Below are positions 18,860 to 27,737 of a stretch of DNA of 64,000 bases, piece by piece. Below the pieces are notes generated by a model. It made no database searches and was not told where the DNA came from. It saw only the letters and a program-made list of their open reading frames with translations. The translations under genes were made by a program, and so were the position numbers. Source of the stretch: Euhalothece natronophila Z-M001 (GTDB lineage: Bacteria; Cyanobacteriota; Cyanobacteriia; Cyanobacteriales; Rubidibacteraceae); assembly GCF_007904085.1 (NCBI RefSeq), contig NZ_CP042326.1:2170001-2234000 (forward strand), read 5' to 3'. Position 1 is the stretch's first letter. Every line of letters starts with the position of its first letter.

Positions 18860-20095
18860 ATGAAGTTATCGCGCCAACCAATGATGAGAAATTTACTTTT
18901 AATCTCCTTAATCGCAATCATGCAATCAAGTTGTACATTATTATTTCATTCTTCTGAGAGTGATAGAGAAAGTGATATTGCAACTTCTCCCGAAGAAGAT
19001 TCTTCTATTACAGACGAGGAAGATGATTCTTCTAGAAGTTCGCCTAATTCTGAGGTTAGTGAAAGTGAGAAGACATCAGAAGATGAGGAAGGAGGGTTTT
19101 CTTTAAACAGAGATACAAATCCATCAGATAAAAAGAACAATCAATCGGAAAGTGGGAAAGATGGGAGATCGGAAGCTACCAATGAATCAGAAAAGAAAGG
19201 AGATTTATTTGTTACTGTCTCTGGCGATGATCACAATAGCGGTTCAATAAGACAGCCTCTGAGAACATTAACCGAAGCCATCGAAAAAGCGACAGAAATG
19301 CAAGAAGAAAAGCGCGATCAAGAAGTCGTTATTAAGTTAGATCGAGGAACTTATTCAGAAAGAAGTGGTGAAGATAAAGATATTAAAATTCCTTCCGATA
19401 TTTCCATTGTTGGAACAGGTGATAATACCATTGTCTTAGCTAACTTAGAACTTTCCTCGAATGTTTTATTACAAGATTTACAAGTGAAGGATCATAAAGT
19501 TACTGTAGGAGAAGAAATAACCGAAGGAAAAACCGTCTTAAAGAATTTATTTGTTAATGATGGTGGCGTTGAAATTGCATCCTCCAATGTTCAATTATCA
19601 GATATTAACTTAAAAGGTGCAAGTCGAGAGGATGTATTACTAATAGCTTCGGAAAATCCAAGACTTAACAACATTAAAATTGAGAATCGTTATCAAAATC
19701 CTGTTAATAGTTCTTATTCTAGTTTAGGCAGTTTAATTATTGGGAGTGAGGCTTCACCTCAGATTACCAATTTAAAAATCCAGAATAGTCTATTAGGAAT
19801 TAATAACGAAGGAAATAGTGCAATTAAGAATCTAGAATTAGTAGGCAATCGGGCTGGCATTTATAATGAAGGAGAAATTACCTTAGAAGAAGTGACGATT
19901 TCTAAGGCTGAGAAATCTCATTATGGAATTTGTAACCAAGACGAAGGAACAGTTCTAATTGAAACAGCTAAACTAGACAGTAGCTCGATCACTGAAGCTG
20001 ATGATTGTACTAATTTCTCTGGTAATTCTTATCCCGATACGATTCCTGATCTTGCAGGAAATTATGAAAGCATTTTTATTGAAAATTTAGACTAA
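18860..20095 (+). CDS. DUF1565-type beta-helix lipoprotein
   Basis: 411 residues. The N-terminus is a lipoprotein signal with lipobox MQSSC (Cys25). Residues about 30-110 are a low-complexity Ser/Glu/Asp-rich spacer, very acidic and probably disordered. From FVTVSGDDHNSGSIRQPLRTLTEAI onward it matches DUF1565, the start of a right-handed parallel beta-helix, and the remaining sequence has the repeated short strands expected of one. It should sit at the cell surface or in the periplasm. Second gene of the kinase operon; it could be a ligand-binding partner or a kinase substrate, which is speculation. Confidence 0.75.
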   Translation: MKLSRQPMMRNLLLISLIAIMQSSCTLLFHSSESDRESDIATSPEEDSSITDEEDDSSRSSPNSEVSESEKTSEDEEGGFSLNRDTNPSDKKNNQSESGKDGRSEATNESEKKGDLFVTVSGDDHNSGSIRQPLRTLTEAIEKATEMQEEKRDQEVVIKLDRGTYSERSGEDKDIKIPSDISIVGTGDNTIVLANLELSSNVLLQDLQVKDHKVTVGEEITEGKTVLKNLFVNDGGVEIASSNVQLSDINLKGASREDVLLIASENPRLNNIKIENRYQNPVNSSYSSLGSLIIGSEASPQITNLKIQNSLLGINNEGNSAIKNLELVGNRAGIYNEGEITLEEVTISKAEKSHYGICNQDEGTVLIETAKLDSSSITEADDCTNFSGNSYPDTIPDLAGNYESIFIENLD

Positions 20096-20101
20096 TTAAT
20101 A

Positions 20102-20806
20102 ATGGGTGATCAGATTATTAATCAAAAAATTCGGACTCTATTGGATGCAGCTAATCAGTATTTAGCCAGTGATCCCAATGCTAGCATTTTGAAAGTTGGC
20201 ATTTTGGGAGAACTCTTAACTGTTCGGATTTTTCAAGAAAAAGGAATCCCCATTGAAGAAGAAGATCAACATAGAAGGCTTATACGGTTAGCACGACAAA
20301 GAGCAATTTCTGCAGAGGTTGCTCGCTATTTTCATAAAATTAGAATATCCCGAAATCAAGCAATCCATGTTGATGCTGAGGGAAAGTTTGTGGATAATTT
20401 GCAAATTGCTCAAGAAGCGATTAATAATGCTCAAGCCCTAATAGCATTATATCTCGATATTCAACCAAAATCAGGAGTACGTCCACCGAAAACCCCTCCG
20501 AAAGTGCAAGACAGTTATCGTAAAGAGCGGGTTAGGCTTGAGAAACCAACTACACAACAGCCTCAAAACCAATCGCCTTCTCAAAAGCAAAGTTCAACGA
20601 ATTATACTGCCGAAGAATATCAAAAAGCTCGTGAGTTTTTAGCCCAATTACGTCGAGCTGATGATCCCTATCCTCTGTCATCCAAAGAATATATTCATCT
20701 TGATGATGTGGCTAGCTTTTTTAACGAGTGGAAAAAGGGATTTGCCAATGAAAAAGAAGCCGCGATCGAATATCTTCGGTTTATGAGTGAGGAGGATGCC
20801 ATTTAA
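20102..20806 (+). CDS. DUF4145-like helical protein
   Basis: 234 residues. The first ~120 residues (ILKVGILGELLTVRIFQEKGI, then KIRISRNQAIH and INNAQALIALYLDI) match the DUF4145 pattern. That all-helical domain is often found in restriction, defence or signalling proteins. A Pro/Gln-rich linker (about 122-165) leads to a second helical segment (about 170-234). No membrane segment. Starts six bases after the lipoprotein stop, so it is the third gene of the kinase operon. Ends convergently 1 nt from the BrnA-type gene. Confidence 0.6.
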   Translation: MGDQIINQKIRTLLDAANQYLASDPNASILKVGILGELLTVRIFQEKGIPIEEEDQHRRLIRLARQRAISAEVARYFHKIRISRNQAIHVDAEGKFVDNLQIAQEAINNAQALIALYLDIQPKSGVRPPKTPPKVQDSYRKERVRLEKPTTQQPQNQSPSQKQSSTNYTAEEYQKAREFLAQLRRADDPYPLSSKEYIHLDDVASFFNEWKKGFANEKEAAIEYLRFMSEEDAI

Positions 20807-20807
20807 G

Positions 20808-21065
20808 CTAGGATGCTATATTATTCAGTTCTTCTCTTACCACTCGCCGTAATGTTTCTTCTAAGGGTTCACGAGTTTGTTGAATATGCTGACGGAGTGC
20901 TTCGTTAATGAGGGTTTGATAATTTCCACCCCCTGCTAAATGCACTTGCTGACGGAACCATTGTAAAATATCATCATCCAAGCGAATAGTAATACGAGTT
21001 TTACCTGAGGAACTTAAGTCAACTGCTCCTCGTTTGCCTTGGCTAAAATCATCTTCTGTTTTCAT
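20808..21065 (-). CDS. Orphan BrnA-type (DUF4415) antitoxin
   Basis: 85 residues. KTRITIRLDDDILQWFRQQ followed by GGGNYQTLINEALRQHI is the ribbon-helix-helix core of BrnA antitoxins, which dimerise on DNA and neutralise the RelE-like BrnT toxin. No brnT is seen; normally brnT lies directly upstream. Instead the start codon is two bases behind the stop of the (p)ppGpp synthetase/hydrolase gene, so it looks co-transcribed with it. It may be a DNA-binding regulator that outlived its toxin. Confidence 0.75.
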   Translation of the reverse strand: MKTEDDFSQGKRGAVDLSSSGKTRITIRLDDDILQWFRQQVHLAGGGNYQTLINEALRQHIQQTREPLEETLRRVVREELNNIAS

Positions 21066-21067
21066 AA

Positions 21068-23344
21068 CTATTCCCCCTGATCAATCCGACGGAGTTTTAA
21101 AACATCAGTCATCTGCTTAATACGATTAAAACAGCTATTCATCTGCTGATGATCTTTGACTTCAATAGAGAGAGTAATTAAAGCTGGCTTATCTTTCCCT
21201 GTCTTCACGCTGGCATTGCTAACATTAATATGCTGGTCACTGAGACGGGCTAAAATATCTCGGAATACTCCAACGCGATCAATGACTTCTACCTCTACAT
21301 CCACAGTATAAGTAGGACTGCGACCATTACCATTAGTTTTGCCATCCCCATTAACAATATTCCAGTGAACGGGAATAACGCGATCGCTGTTCACTTGCTC
21401 CACATTAGAACAATCTTGGCGATGAATGGTAATCCCTTTAGTACGAGTCACAATACCAAGGATCGGTTCACCCGGAATAGGGGAACAACAACCTGCGCGG
21501 TGATACATTAACCCCTCAACTCCTGCAATGGGAGATTGATTATTTTTAGTGGGACGAGAAGAACGAGAAACGGTTTTTGGCAGGCTTTGTACCCTTTCCT
21601 CTTCTAGATCGGGTTTTTGTTCTGCTTTTTCTAACTCTTCCTCTTGTAAAGATTCTTCTCGTAACTTACTTGCAACAGAATTAGTGGTAATTTCCCCATA
21701 ACCAATCGCTGCCAATAAATCCTCAACAGTTTGATAGTTTGAACGTTCAGCAACTCGTTGCATTCGATCTGATTTTAGTAGGGATTCAAAACCAGCTTTC
21801 CCCACTGCTTTTTCTAACATACTGCGTCCTCGGGCAAGATTTTCTTCTCGATGAGAACGCTTATACCATTGCCGAATGCGATTTCTGGCACTAGGCGTAA
21901 CCACAAAGTTTAACCAATCTAAACTGGGATGGCTATTTTTGCTAGTAATAATCTCCACAATATCGCCATTCTTGAGAGGCGTATCTAAAACCGTCCAACT
22001 GCCATTCACTCGCGCCCCTTTAATATGATTCCCCACTTCCGTATGGATATGATAAGCAAAATCCACAGGAGTTGCCCCACGGGAAAGGGCTACCACATCT
22101 CCTTGTGGCGTAAATACAAACACATCATCTTCAAATAGATTATCCCGAATACTCTCAATATACTCTTGGGCATCTTTGAGATCGTTTTGCCATTCTAAAA
22201 GCTGTCGCAACCATGTAAATTTCTCATCTTCTGCGGTAGGCTTAAAGTCGCTAGAACCACTTTCTTTATATAGCCAGTGGGCAGCAATCCCGTATTCTGC
22301 AATATGGTGCATTTCCAAAGTACGGATTTGCATTTCGATCGGCTTGCCATAAATCCCAATAACGGTGGTATGTAGGGATTGATACCGATTTGGTTTGGGG
22401 AGTCCAATATAGTCCTTAAAGCGACCTGGAATGGGTTTAAAGGCATCATGGATTACGGCGAGAGCACGATAACAGTCTTCCCGAGTTTTGAGGATGACTC
22501 GTACGCCAGCTAAGTCATAAATTTCTTCAAATTCTTTCTGCTGTTGGTGCATCTTTTGGTAAATGCCGTATAGATGCTTGGGGCGACCTTTTAATTCTTC
22601 TACTTCAATTCCCGCATCTTGGAAGCGTTGATGTAAAACGGCAATTAACTCGTTAATTCTGGCTTCGCGATCAGCCCGTCGATCAGTTACTAAATCTCGG
22701 ATTTGTTGAAATGCTTGCGGTTCGAGATACTTAAAGGCTAAATCTTCTAATTCCCACTTAAATCGACCGATTCCAAGACGGTTGGCAAGGGGGGCAAAAA
22801 TTTCTCGGGTTTCTAGGGCAATTTGCTTTTGTTTTTCTGGCTTTAGATGTTCTAAAGTTCGCATATTGTGGAGACGATCTGCAAGTTTTACCACAATGAC
22901 GCGAATATCTTTTGCCATCGCCAGAAACATCCGCCGAAAGTTCTCGGCAGCCCGTTCGGTTTTACTGGAGAAGTTAAACTTAGAAAGTTTGGTAACTCCT
23001 TCTACGAGATGGCGAACGGATTCCCCAAATTTTTCCTCAATTTCTTCACAAGTGGTGTCGGTATCTTCTACAATGTCATGGAGGAACCCAGCAGCGATCA
23101 TGGCACTGCCTCCACCTAAATCTCGAATTAAGCCAGCAACTGCTACAGGGTGAGCAATATAAGGCTCTCCAGAACGTCGATATTGACCTTCGTGTAGGTT
23201 GTAAGCAAACTGAAAAGCACTGGCAATTAATTCTGCATCTTCGTTCTCTACGCTCGGATCATTAGCGATTTCGATACAGTCAGCTAACCATCGCGGTAAA
23301 GATATGTTATATTCGGTGGTGGTTTTTTGTGCGATCGCGTCCAT
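21068..23344 (-). CDS. Bifunctional (p)ppGpp synthetase/hydrolase, RelA/SpoT family
   Basis: 758 residues with the full Rel layout. The HD hydrolase domain has YIAHPVAVA and the HDIVEDTD motif (His89, Asp90). The synthetase domain (about 240-390) includes RFKDYIGLPKPNRYQSLHTT. A TGS domain starts near VFVFTPQGDVVALS, and a C-terminal ACT domain (about 685-755) follows the Cys-containing helical region with CCSPIPGEPI. Both active sites look intact, so it should make and destroy the alarmone of the stringent response. A Glu-rich linker lies around 575-620. The next gene is the BrnA-type antitoxin. Confidence 0.93.
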   Translation of the reverse strand: MDAIAQKTTTEYNISLPRWLADCIEIANDPSVENEDAELIASAFQFAYNLHEGQYRRSGEPYIAHPVAVAGLIRDLGGGSAMIAAGFLHDIVEDTDTTCEEIEEKFGESVRHLVEGVTKLSKFNFSSKTERAAENFRRMFLAMAKDIRVIVVKLADRLHNMRTLEHLKPEKQKQIALETREIFAPLANRLGIGRFKWELEDLAFKYLEPQAFQQIRDLVTDRRADREARINELIAVLHQRFQDAGIEVEELKGRPKHLYGIYQKMHQQQKEFEEIYDLAGVRVILKTREDCYRALAVIHDAFKPIPGRFKDYIGLPKPNRYQSLHTTVIGIYGKPIEMQIRTLEMHHIAEYGIAAHWLYKESGSSDFKPTAEDEKFTWLRQLLEWQNDLKDAQEYIESIRDNLFEDDVFVFTPQGDVVALSRGATPVDFAYHIHTEVGNHIKGARVNGSWTVLDTPLKNGDIVEIITSKNSHPSLDWLNFVVTPSARNRIRQWYKRSHREENLARGRSMLEKAVGKAGFESLLKSDRMQRVAERSNYQTVEDLLAAIGYGEITTNSVASKLREESLQEEELEKAEQKPDLEEERVQSLPKTVSRSSRPTKNNQSPIAGVEGLMYHRAGCCSPIPGEPILGIVTRTKGITIHRQDCSNVEQVNSDRVIPVHWNIVNGDGKTNGNGRSPTYTVDVEVEVIDRVGVFRDILARLSDQHINVSNASVKTGKDKPALITLSIEVKDHQQMNSCFNRIKQMTDVLKLRRIDQGE

Positions 23345-23476
23345 AGTCCACTCTTAGTATTCTACAAGGTTTGACAAAGTCAGAAGGTGAAACTCATTAA
23401 GTGTTACTAATGAAATAAGATAATGTTTTCTATTTAATGAGAAGTTCACAAGATTGTAACGTAAATAAACCCCATC

Positions 23477-23839
23477 ATGTTACCCCTCTCCTATCAACAA
23501 ACCTATCAAACCTTTTTTAATCTGCTCAAACAGTTGGAGGAAATGCTCAATGCAGAGGCTGATTATGAGGAATTGAAAGCTGGATTTTCAAAACTCCAAC
23601 AGCAATTTCAACAGGAGATTATGGCTTTAACAGGAGAAGACCTAACAGGAGAAATTTTTTCTCAGTGGCAATCTTCTCAAACTGAAATTCACCGCACTAT
23701 GCGCTTATTGCAAACAGATATGATGTTTCTACAAACCTCACGGAATCCAGAAACGTCTCAACAACGTTTAGCAACTGTGCGCGATCGCGTGGAAAAGTTG
23801 ATTCAGTTTACCGCCAGTTTTACTGAGAAAGATTCTTAA
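23477..23839 (+). CDS. PatD-family protein (heterocyst-frequency control family)
   Basis: 120 residues, fully helical and Gln-rich, with the C-terminal stretch RLLQTDMMFLQTSRNPETSQQR that I associate with the PatD family. In Anabaena PatD influences heterocyst frequency and interacts with the division protein FtsZ. Nothing else in the window indicates heterocysts, so a more general division-linked role is possible if the assignment holds. The gene is alone, divergent from the Rel/Spo gene. The family call is from memory of the pattern. Confidence 0.6.
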   Translation: MLPLSYQQTYQTFFNLLKQLEEMLNAEADYEELKAGFSKLQQQFQQEIMALTGEDLTGEIFSQWQSSQTEIHRTMRLLQTDMMFLQTSRNPETSQQRLATVRDRVEKLIQFTASFTEKDS

Positions 23840-23933
23840 ATTGAGGTTTCCTTCATATTAACAAATGTTTATGGCTAGTTGCATCTCTAGTTGATATTAC
23901 AATGATGATAGTGCCTTCAATTAAGAATTAAAA

Positions 23934-24896
23934 GTGGTGAAATCTCTTCAGAATCAAGTCGTATTAGTAACAGGGGCAACTCGTGGCATTGGTAAAGGGA
24001 TTGCCATTGGCTTAGGAGAAGCTGGCGCAACTGTTTATATTACTGGGCGTACCCTTGGCAATGAGGAAACTCCCTCGCAAACAGGAACGCTTTTAGAAAC
24101 AAAAACTGCTGTGGAAGAAGCAGGAGGCATTTGTATTCCTGTACAGGTGGATCATAGTGATGATGAACAAATTAAACAGCTATTTACCCAAATTGAACAG
24201 GAACAAAACGGGCAATTAGACCTCTTAGTGAATAATGTCTTCGCTGGAGTACAACCCCTTGCCCAGGCCTCAGGAACACCGTTTTGGCAACATGATCCGA
24301 GTCTGTGGGATGCTGTGAACCAAGTGGGACTCCGTAGCCATTATGTTAGCAGTATTTTTGCCGCTCGTTTGATGAGTAAACGGAAACAGGGCTTAATTTG
24401 TACCATTTCTTCTTGGGGGGGAATGTCGTATATTTTTGGGGCTGCTTATGGCGTGGGAAAAGCGGGCTGCGATCGTCTTGCCGCGGATATGGCAGTGGAA
24501 TTAAAATCAGAGAATATTACTTCGGTCTCCTTGTGGCCAGGGATTGTGGGAACTGAGCAAATTTCACAGTTAATTCAAGAAAGTAATTCAGAAAATCCTA
24601 CGTTGCGCGATCGATACAATTGGGAAAGTCCTTTATTTGTGGGGCGAGTGATTGCCGCTTTCGTTGCCCAACCAAACCCCTTAAAATTGACTGGAAAGGT
24701 GCAAATTGTTGCTGAATTAGCTAAACGTTATAAAGTTGTTGATCAAGAAGGAAAGCGTCCTGCTTCACTGCGATCGCTGAAATTTATTCTTCCCTCAGCC
24801 CTTCCTTTTTTAAGACAATATGCTTGGCTAATTCCTGATTTAAAAGTCCCTTGGTTTCTATTACTATGGAAAGTGCTTCCTTCACCTAAAATTTAA
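23934..24896 (+). CDS. SDR family oxidoreductase (DHRS1-like)
   Basis: 320 residues. The cofactor loop VTGATRGIGKGIA (about 11-23), the NNVF segment (NNAG equivalent) and the catalytic pair in YGVGKAGCDRLA are present. A longer C-terminus (about 255-320) with hydrophobic segments resembles DHRS1-like reductases. GTG start; a second GTG follows directly. It heads an apparent three-gene operon with another SDR (4-nt gap) and a flavin monooxygenase (8-base overlap). The set suggests oxidation/reduction of a lipophilic carbonyl or alcohol; the substrate is not determinable. Confidence 0.85.
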   Translation: MVKSLQNQVVLVTGATRGIGKGIAIGLGEAGATVYITGRTLGNEETPSQTGTLLETKTAVEEAGGICIPVQVDHSDDEQIKQLFTQIEQEQNGQLDLLVNNVFAGVQPLAQASGTPFWQHDPSLWDAVNQVGLRSHYVSSIFAARLMSKRKQGLICTISSWGGMSYIFGAAYGVGKAGCDRLAADMAVELKSENITSVSLWPGIVGTEQISQLIQESNSENPTLRDRYNWESPLFVGRVIAAFVAQPNPLKLTGKVQIVAELAKRYKVVDQEGKRPASLRSLKFILPSALPFLRQYAWLIPDLKVPWFLLLWKVLPSPKI

Positions 24897-24900
24897 TCTG

Positions 24901-25710
24901 ATGACAGAATTAAATCAAGCAACCGTTTTAATTACAGGGGCAAGTGGTGGCTTTGGTCAACAATTTACACGACAGCTTTTAAAGGCTGGCAGTCATTTAA
25001 TTTTAACTGATTTAGATGCTGAAAAGTTAGAAGAACAAGTAGCTGCGCTTGAAACTGAAATCAAAACAGGGAAAGTGATCGCTTGTTGGGGAATTGATTT
25101 ATCAACTGAAAACGGCTGTCAAACCCTCTACGATCGCGCTCAGGAATTAAACCTCCCAATTGACATTTTAATCAATAATGCTGGCATAGCAATTTATGGT
25201 CGCATGGATGAAGTTCCCTCTCAGAAATGGGAAACGTTAATGCAAATTAATCTCCTCACGCCTATGCGTCTCAGTTCTTTATTTATTGCAGATATGATTG
25301 CTCGAAAACAGGGGCATATTGTCAATATTTCTTCTCTCGCGGGACATATTGCCCCTGCAGGATTAGCCCATTATGCTGCTAGTAAATTTGGGTTGCGTGG
25401 CTTTACTGAAGGACTATTTAATGAAGTAAAACGATATAATATTAAGGTAACAGGGGTTTATCCCTTTTTTAGTCGCACTCCCCTACTGCAAGCAGAAAGA
25501 TATGGCACACTTGCTTACGAAATAACCAGAGTTGCTGATGAAACGGCAACGGATCCTGAACAAGTAATTGCTAAAGTGATTCAAGGAATTAAAAATAATC
25601 AGTTGCATATCTTTCCAGATCGTCGCGCAAAAGTTTTTTCTTTATTAAAACAATATATTCCGAGCTTAGTTAACTGGAGACTTAATCAAGTTAAGCCAAA
25701 AAATGAATAA
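24901..25710 (+). CDS. SDR family NAD(P)-dependent oxidoreductase
   Basis: 269 residues of classical SDR. ITGASGGFGQQF (about 11-22) binds the cofactor, NNAGIAIYG is the structural NNAG motif, and the active site Ser is in NISSLAGH with YAASK providing Tyr/Lys. A C-terminal basic segment (SLLKQYIPSLVNWRLNQ) may associate with membrane, as in many lipid-related SDRs. It overlaps the start of the monooxygenase gene by eight bases, so expression is coupled. Middle gene of the SDR/SDR/FMO operon. Confidence 0.87.
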   Translation: MTELNQATVLITGASGGFGQQFTRQLLKAGSHLILTDLDAEKLEEQVAALETEIKTGKVIACWGIDLSTENGCQTLYDRAQELNLPIDILINNAGIAIYGRMDEVPSQKWETLMQINLLTPMRLSSLFIADMIARKQGHIVNISSLAGHIAPAGLAHYAASKFGLRGFTEGLFNEVKRYNIKVTGVYPFFSRTPLLQAERYGTLAYEITRVADETATDPEQVIAKVIQGIKNNQLHIFPDRRAKVFSLLKQYIPSLVNWRLNQVKPKNE

Positions 25711-27031
25711 CACAAAACAGAAGCAACTAATTATCGGTGCAGGATTTGTGGGATTAGGCATTGCCCAAGGTCTAAAAGCAGCAGAAATTTCTTATGATCA
25801 AGTAGATGCAAGTGATGAAATTGGCGGAAATTGGTATCACGGCGTTTATGAAACGGCTCATATTATCTCCTCCAAAAAAGTAACACAGTTTACCCATTTT
25901 CCCATGCCTGATCATTATCCCGACTTCCCTAGTGCCAAGCAAATGTGGGAGTATTTAAATGCCTTTGCCGATCATTTTCAGTTACGAGAAAACATTGAGT
26001 TAAAGCGAAAAGTCGTTGATGTACGACCCATAGAAAATAATCTTTGGCAAGTCACCTTTGCTAATGAAGAAACCAGAATTTATAAAGGAGTAATCTTATG
26101 TAATGGTCATCATTGGTGCAAGCGTTTTCCTGAACTACCCGGAGAATTTAACGGAAAAATTATCCATTCTAAAGACTATAAAAAACCTGAACAATTAAAA
26201 GGTCAACGGGTATTAGTAATTGGCGGTGGCAATTCTGGCTGTGATTTGGCGGCAGAAGCCGCGCGAGTGGCAGAAAAAAGTGTTCTTAGTCTCCGTGATT
26301 CTGTGTGGTTTATTCCCAAAACCTTTCTCGGTAAGCCAGTGGTTGATTTAATTCGTGGTTGGATGCCAGAGTGGTTGCAACGTCTTCTTGCTTATAGTAT
26401 TGTTCGCATCACTTTTGGCAAACATGAGGATTATGGAATGCCAAAACCGCAGCATCAAATTTTTGAGAAACATCCTACCGTCAATAGTGAAGTCCCCTAT
26501 TATATTAAGCATGGTCGTATTACCCCGAAGCCTGAAGTTAAAAAAATAGAGGGTGATGAGGTTATTTTTGTAGATGACACGCGAGAAAAAATTGATCTCA
26601 TTGTTTGCGCTACAGGTTATTATGTTGCCTATCCCTTTTTGCCCCCAGAATTACAACGAGTGAAAGGAGCAGTGGTGCAATGCTATGGCGGTTGTTTTCT
26701 AGACGATTATAAAGGATTAGCTTATGTAGGATGGGGACAAGCTAGAGGGGGAGTGGGTTCTGTGATAGCAGCCTATGCCCCTGTATTTGCCCGTTTATTG
26801 AAACTTCAAGATGAAATTAATGTTCCCCTTGGTCGGGTTTTTAAGGCGATGGGACAGTCATTACCAAAAACTCATTTAAGTGATCCTCATAAGGTATTTC
26901 GACAGTTAAAATTATTGAATTTGATGTTCCCTTGGTTTAGAAGAAAAGCCCATCAGGTGGATAAACAAGACCCTAATTTTCAAAATCAATGTTTAGTTCC
27001 TGAGAAAGAAAGCGTTAAGGAGTGGCAATAA
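25703..27031 (+). CDS. Flavin-containing monooxygenase-like NAD(P)/FAD oxidoreductase
   Basis: 442 residues. The N-terminal FAD motif IGAGFVGLGIAQGL (about 9-22) is followed by IGGNWYHG. FNGKIIHSKDY fits the FMO/BVMO fingerprint FXGXXXHXXXY. The second dinucleotide motif IGGGNSGCDLAAEAA binds NADPH, and ATGY closes the core. It is expected to oxygenate a small or lipid substrate. The last gene of a three-gene operon with two SDRs. Its 3' end overlaps the end of the convergent KaiB-fold gene by 17 bases. Confidence 0.87.
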   Translation: MNNTKQKQLIIGAGFVGLGIAQGLKAAEISYDQVDASDEIGGNWYHGVYETAHIISSKKVTQFTHFPMPDHYPDFPSAKQMWEYLNAFADHFQLRENIELKRKVVDVRPIENNLWQVTFANEETRIYKGVILCNGHHWCKRFPELPGEFNGKIIHSKDYKKPEQLKGQRVLVIGGGNSGCDLAAEAARVAEKSVLSLRDSVWFIPKTFLGKPVVDLIRGWMPEWLQRLLAYSIVRITFGKHEDYGMPKPQHQIFEKHPTVNSEVPYYIKHGRITPKPEVKKIEGDEVIFVDDTREKIDLIVCATGYYVAYPFLPPELQRVKGAVVQCYGGCFLDDYKGLAYVGWGQARGGVGSVIAAYAPVFARLLKLQDEINVPLGRVFKAMGQSLPKTHLSDPHKVFRQLKLLNLMFPWFRRKAHQVDKQDPNFQNQCLVPEKESVKEWQ

Positions 27032-27728
27032 TCTTTAAAATGCGATCAAAATCGTGCCACTCGCCAACAATCTGGCGCACTGGCTCAGGATATAATCGAA
27101 CTAAAGTGGGGGTAGCTGAAATTTGATTTAATTCTGCCTGTTCTGGATACTTTTTAATATCAACCACTTTTAAGGTATAAGAATCGCTTAATTTTTGCTC
27201 TAATAACCGATGTAGGGTGGTTAGGGCTTCAGTAGTGCTTTGCGAGTGACCCGAAATAAATAATCTTAAAATGTATCCCCGAGAAGATGAAGAATTATCG
27301 GTATTAACAATAGTATCCTTCTGAAGGGAGTTAAAATTAACTATCAAATTATGATTTTCCCACAGTTCAGGAAATTGCTTGTAATACGTTTCAATAATCC
27401 CAGGATCACTATACTGCTCTTGCCAAGGTAGGACGCTCCATGTTGCCTCCTTCAACGCAAAAATGGCATTTAGAAGAGGCTGATAGCGCTTCACAAGAGG
27501 ATAAACTTCACAACAACTTTGTATCTCTCCTGTTTTGGGATCTAACCATTGATCTATAGTCGCTGTATAACTGGGAACTAAAAAATGAGGAGATGCACTT
27601 AGCCCTAATAACTCTTGTAGGCTTTCGCAAAGATCAAGATGCCAACGTTTTTCCTTGTCAACATCCAGACCATAAATGACATCACCTCCAGGAGTAAATA
27701 AAGCAATCCCTTTATAGGCTTGACTCAT
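27015..27728 (-). CDS. Protein with C-terminal KaiB-like thioredoxin-fold domain
   Basis: 237 residues. The last ~95 (YILRLFISGHSQSTTEALTT, LKVVDIKKYPEQAELNQISATPTLVRLYPEP) match the KaiB/SasA-sensor pattern: a beta strand, then helix, then the VVDI strand, the ATPTLV cis-proline-like turn and a closing strand. The first ~140 residues resemble no domain I can name and hold several aromatic and Cys residues. It is not canonical KaiB, which is about 105 residues. It lies 9 nt downstream of pilT in the same direction, so the two are probably co-expressed. Confidence 0.7.
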   Translation of the reverse strand: MSQAYKGIALFTPGGDVIYGLDVDKEKRWHLDLCESLQELLGLSASPHFLVPSYTATIDQWLDPKTGEIQSCCEVYPLVKRYQPLLNAIFALKEATWSVLPWQEQYSDPGIIETYYKQFPELWENHNLIVNFNSLQKDTIVNTDNSSSSRGYILRLFISGHSQSTTEALTTLHRLLEQKLSDSYTLKVVDIKKYPEQAELNQISATPTLVRLYPEPVRQIVGEWHDFDRILKIIATP

Positions 27729-27737
27729 TGTTAGCCA

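Noticed and set aside
27015-27728. Calling the KaiB-fold protein true KaiB
   Set aside because: Length (237) and the extra N-terminal region differ from KaiB (~105), and no kaiA or kaiC is present.
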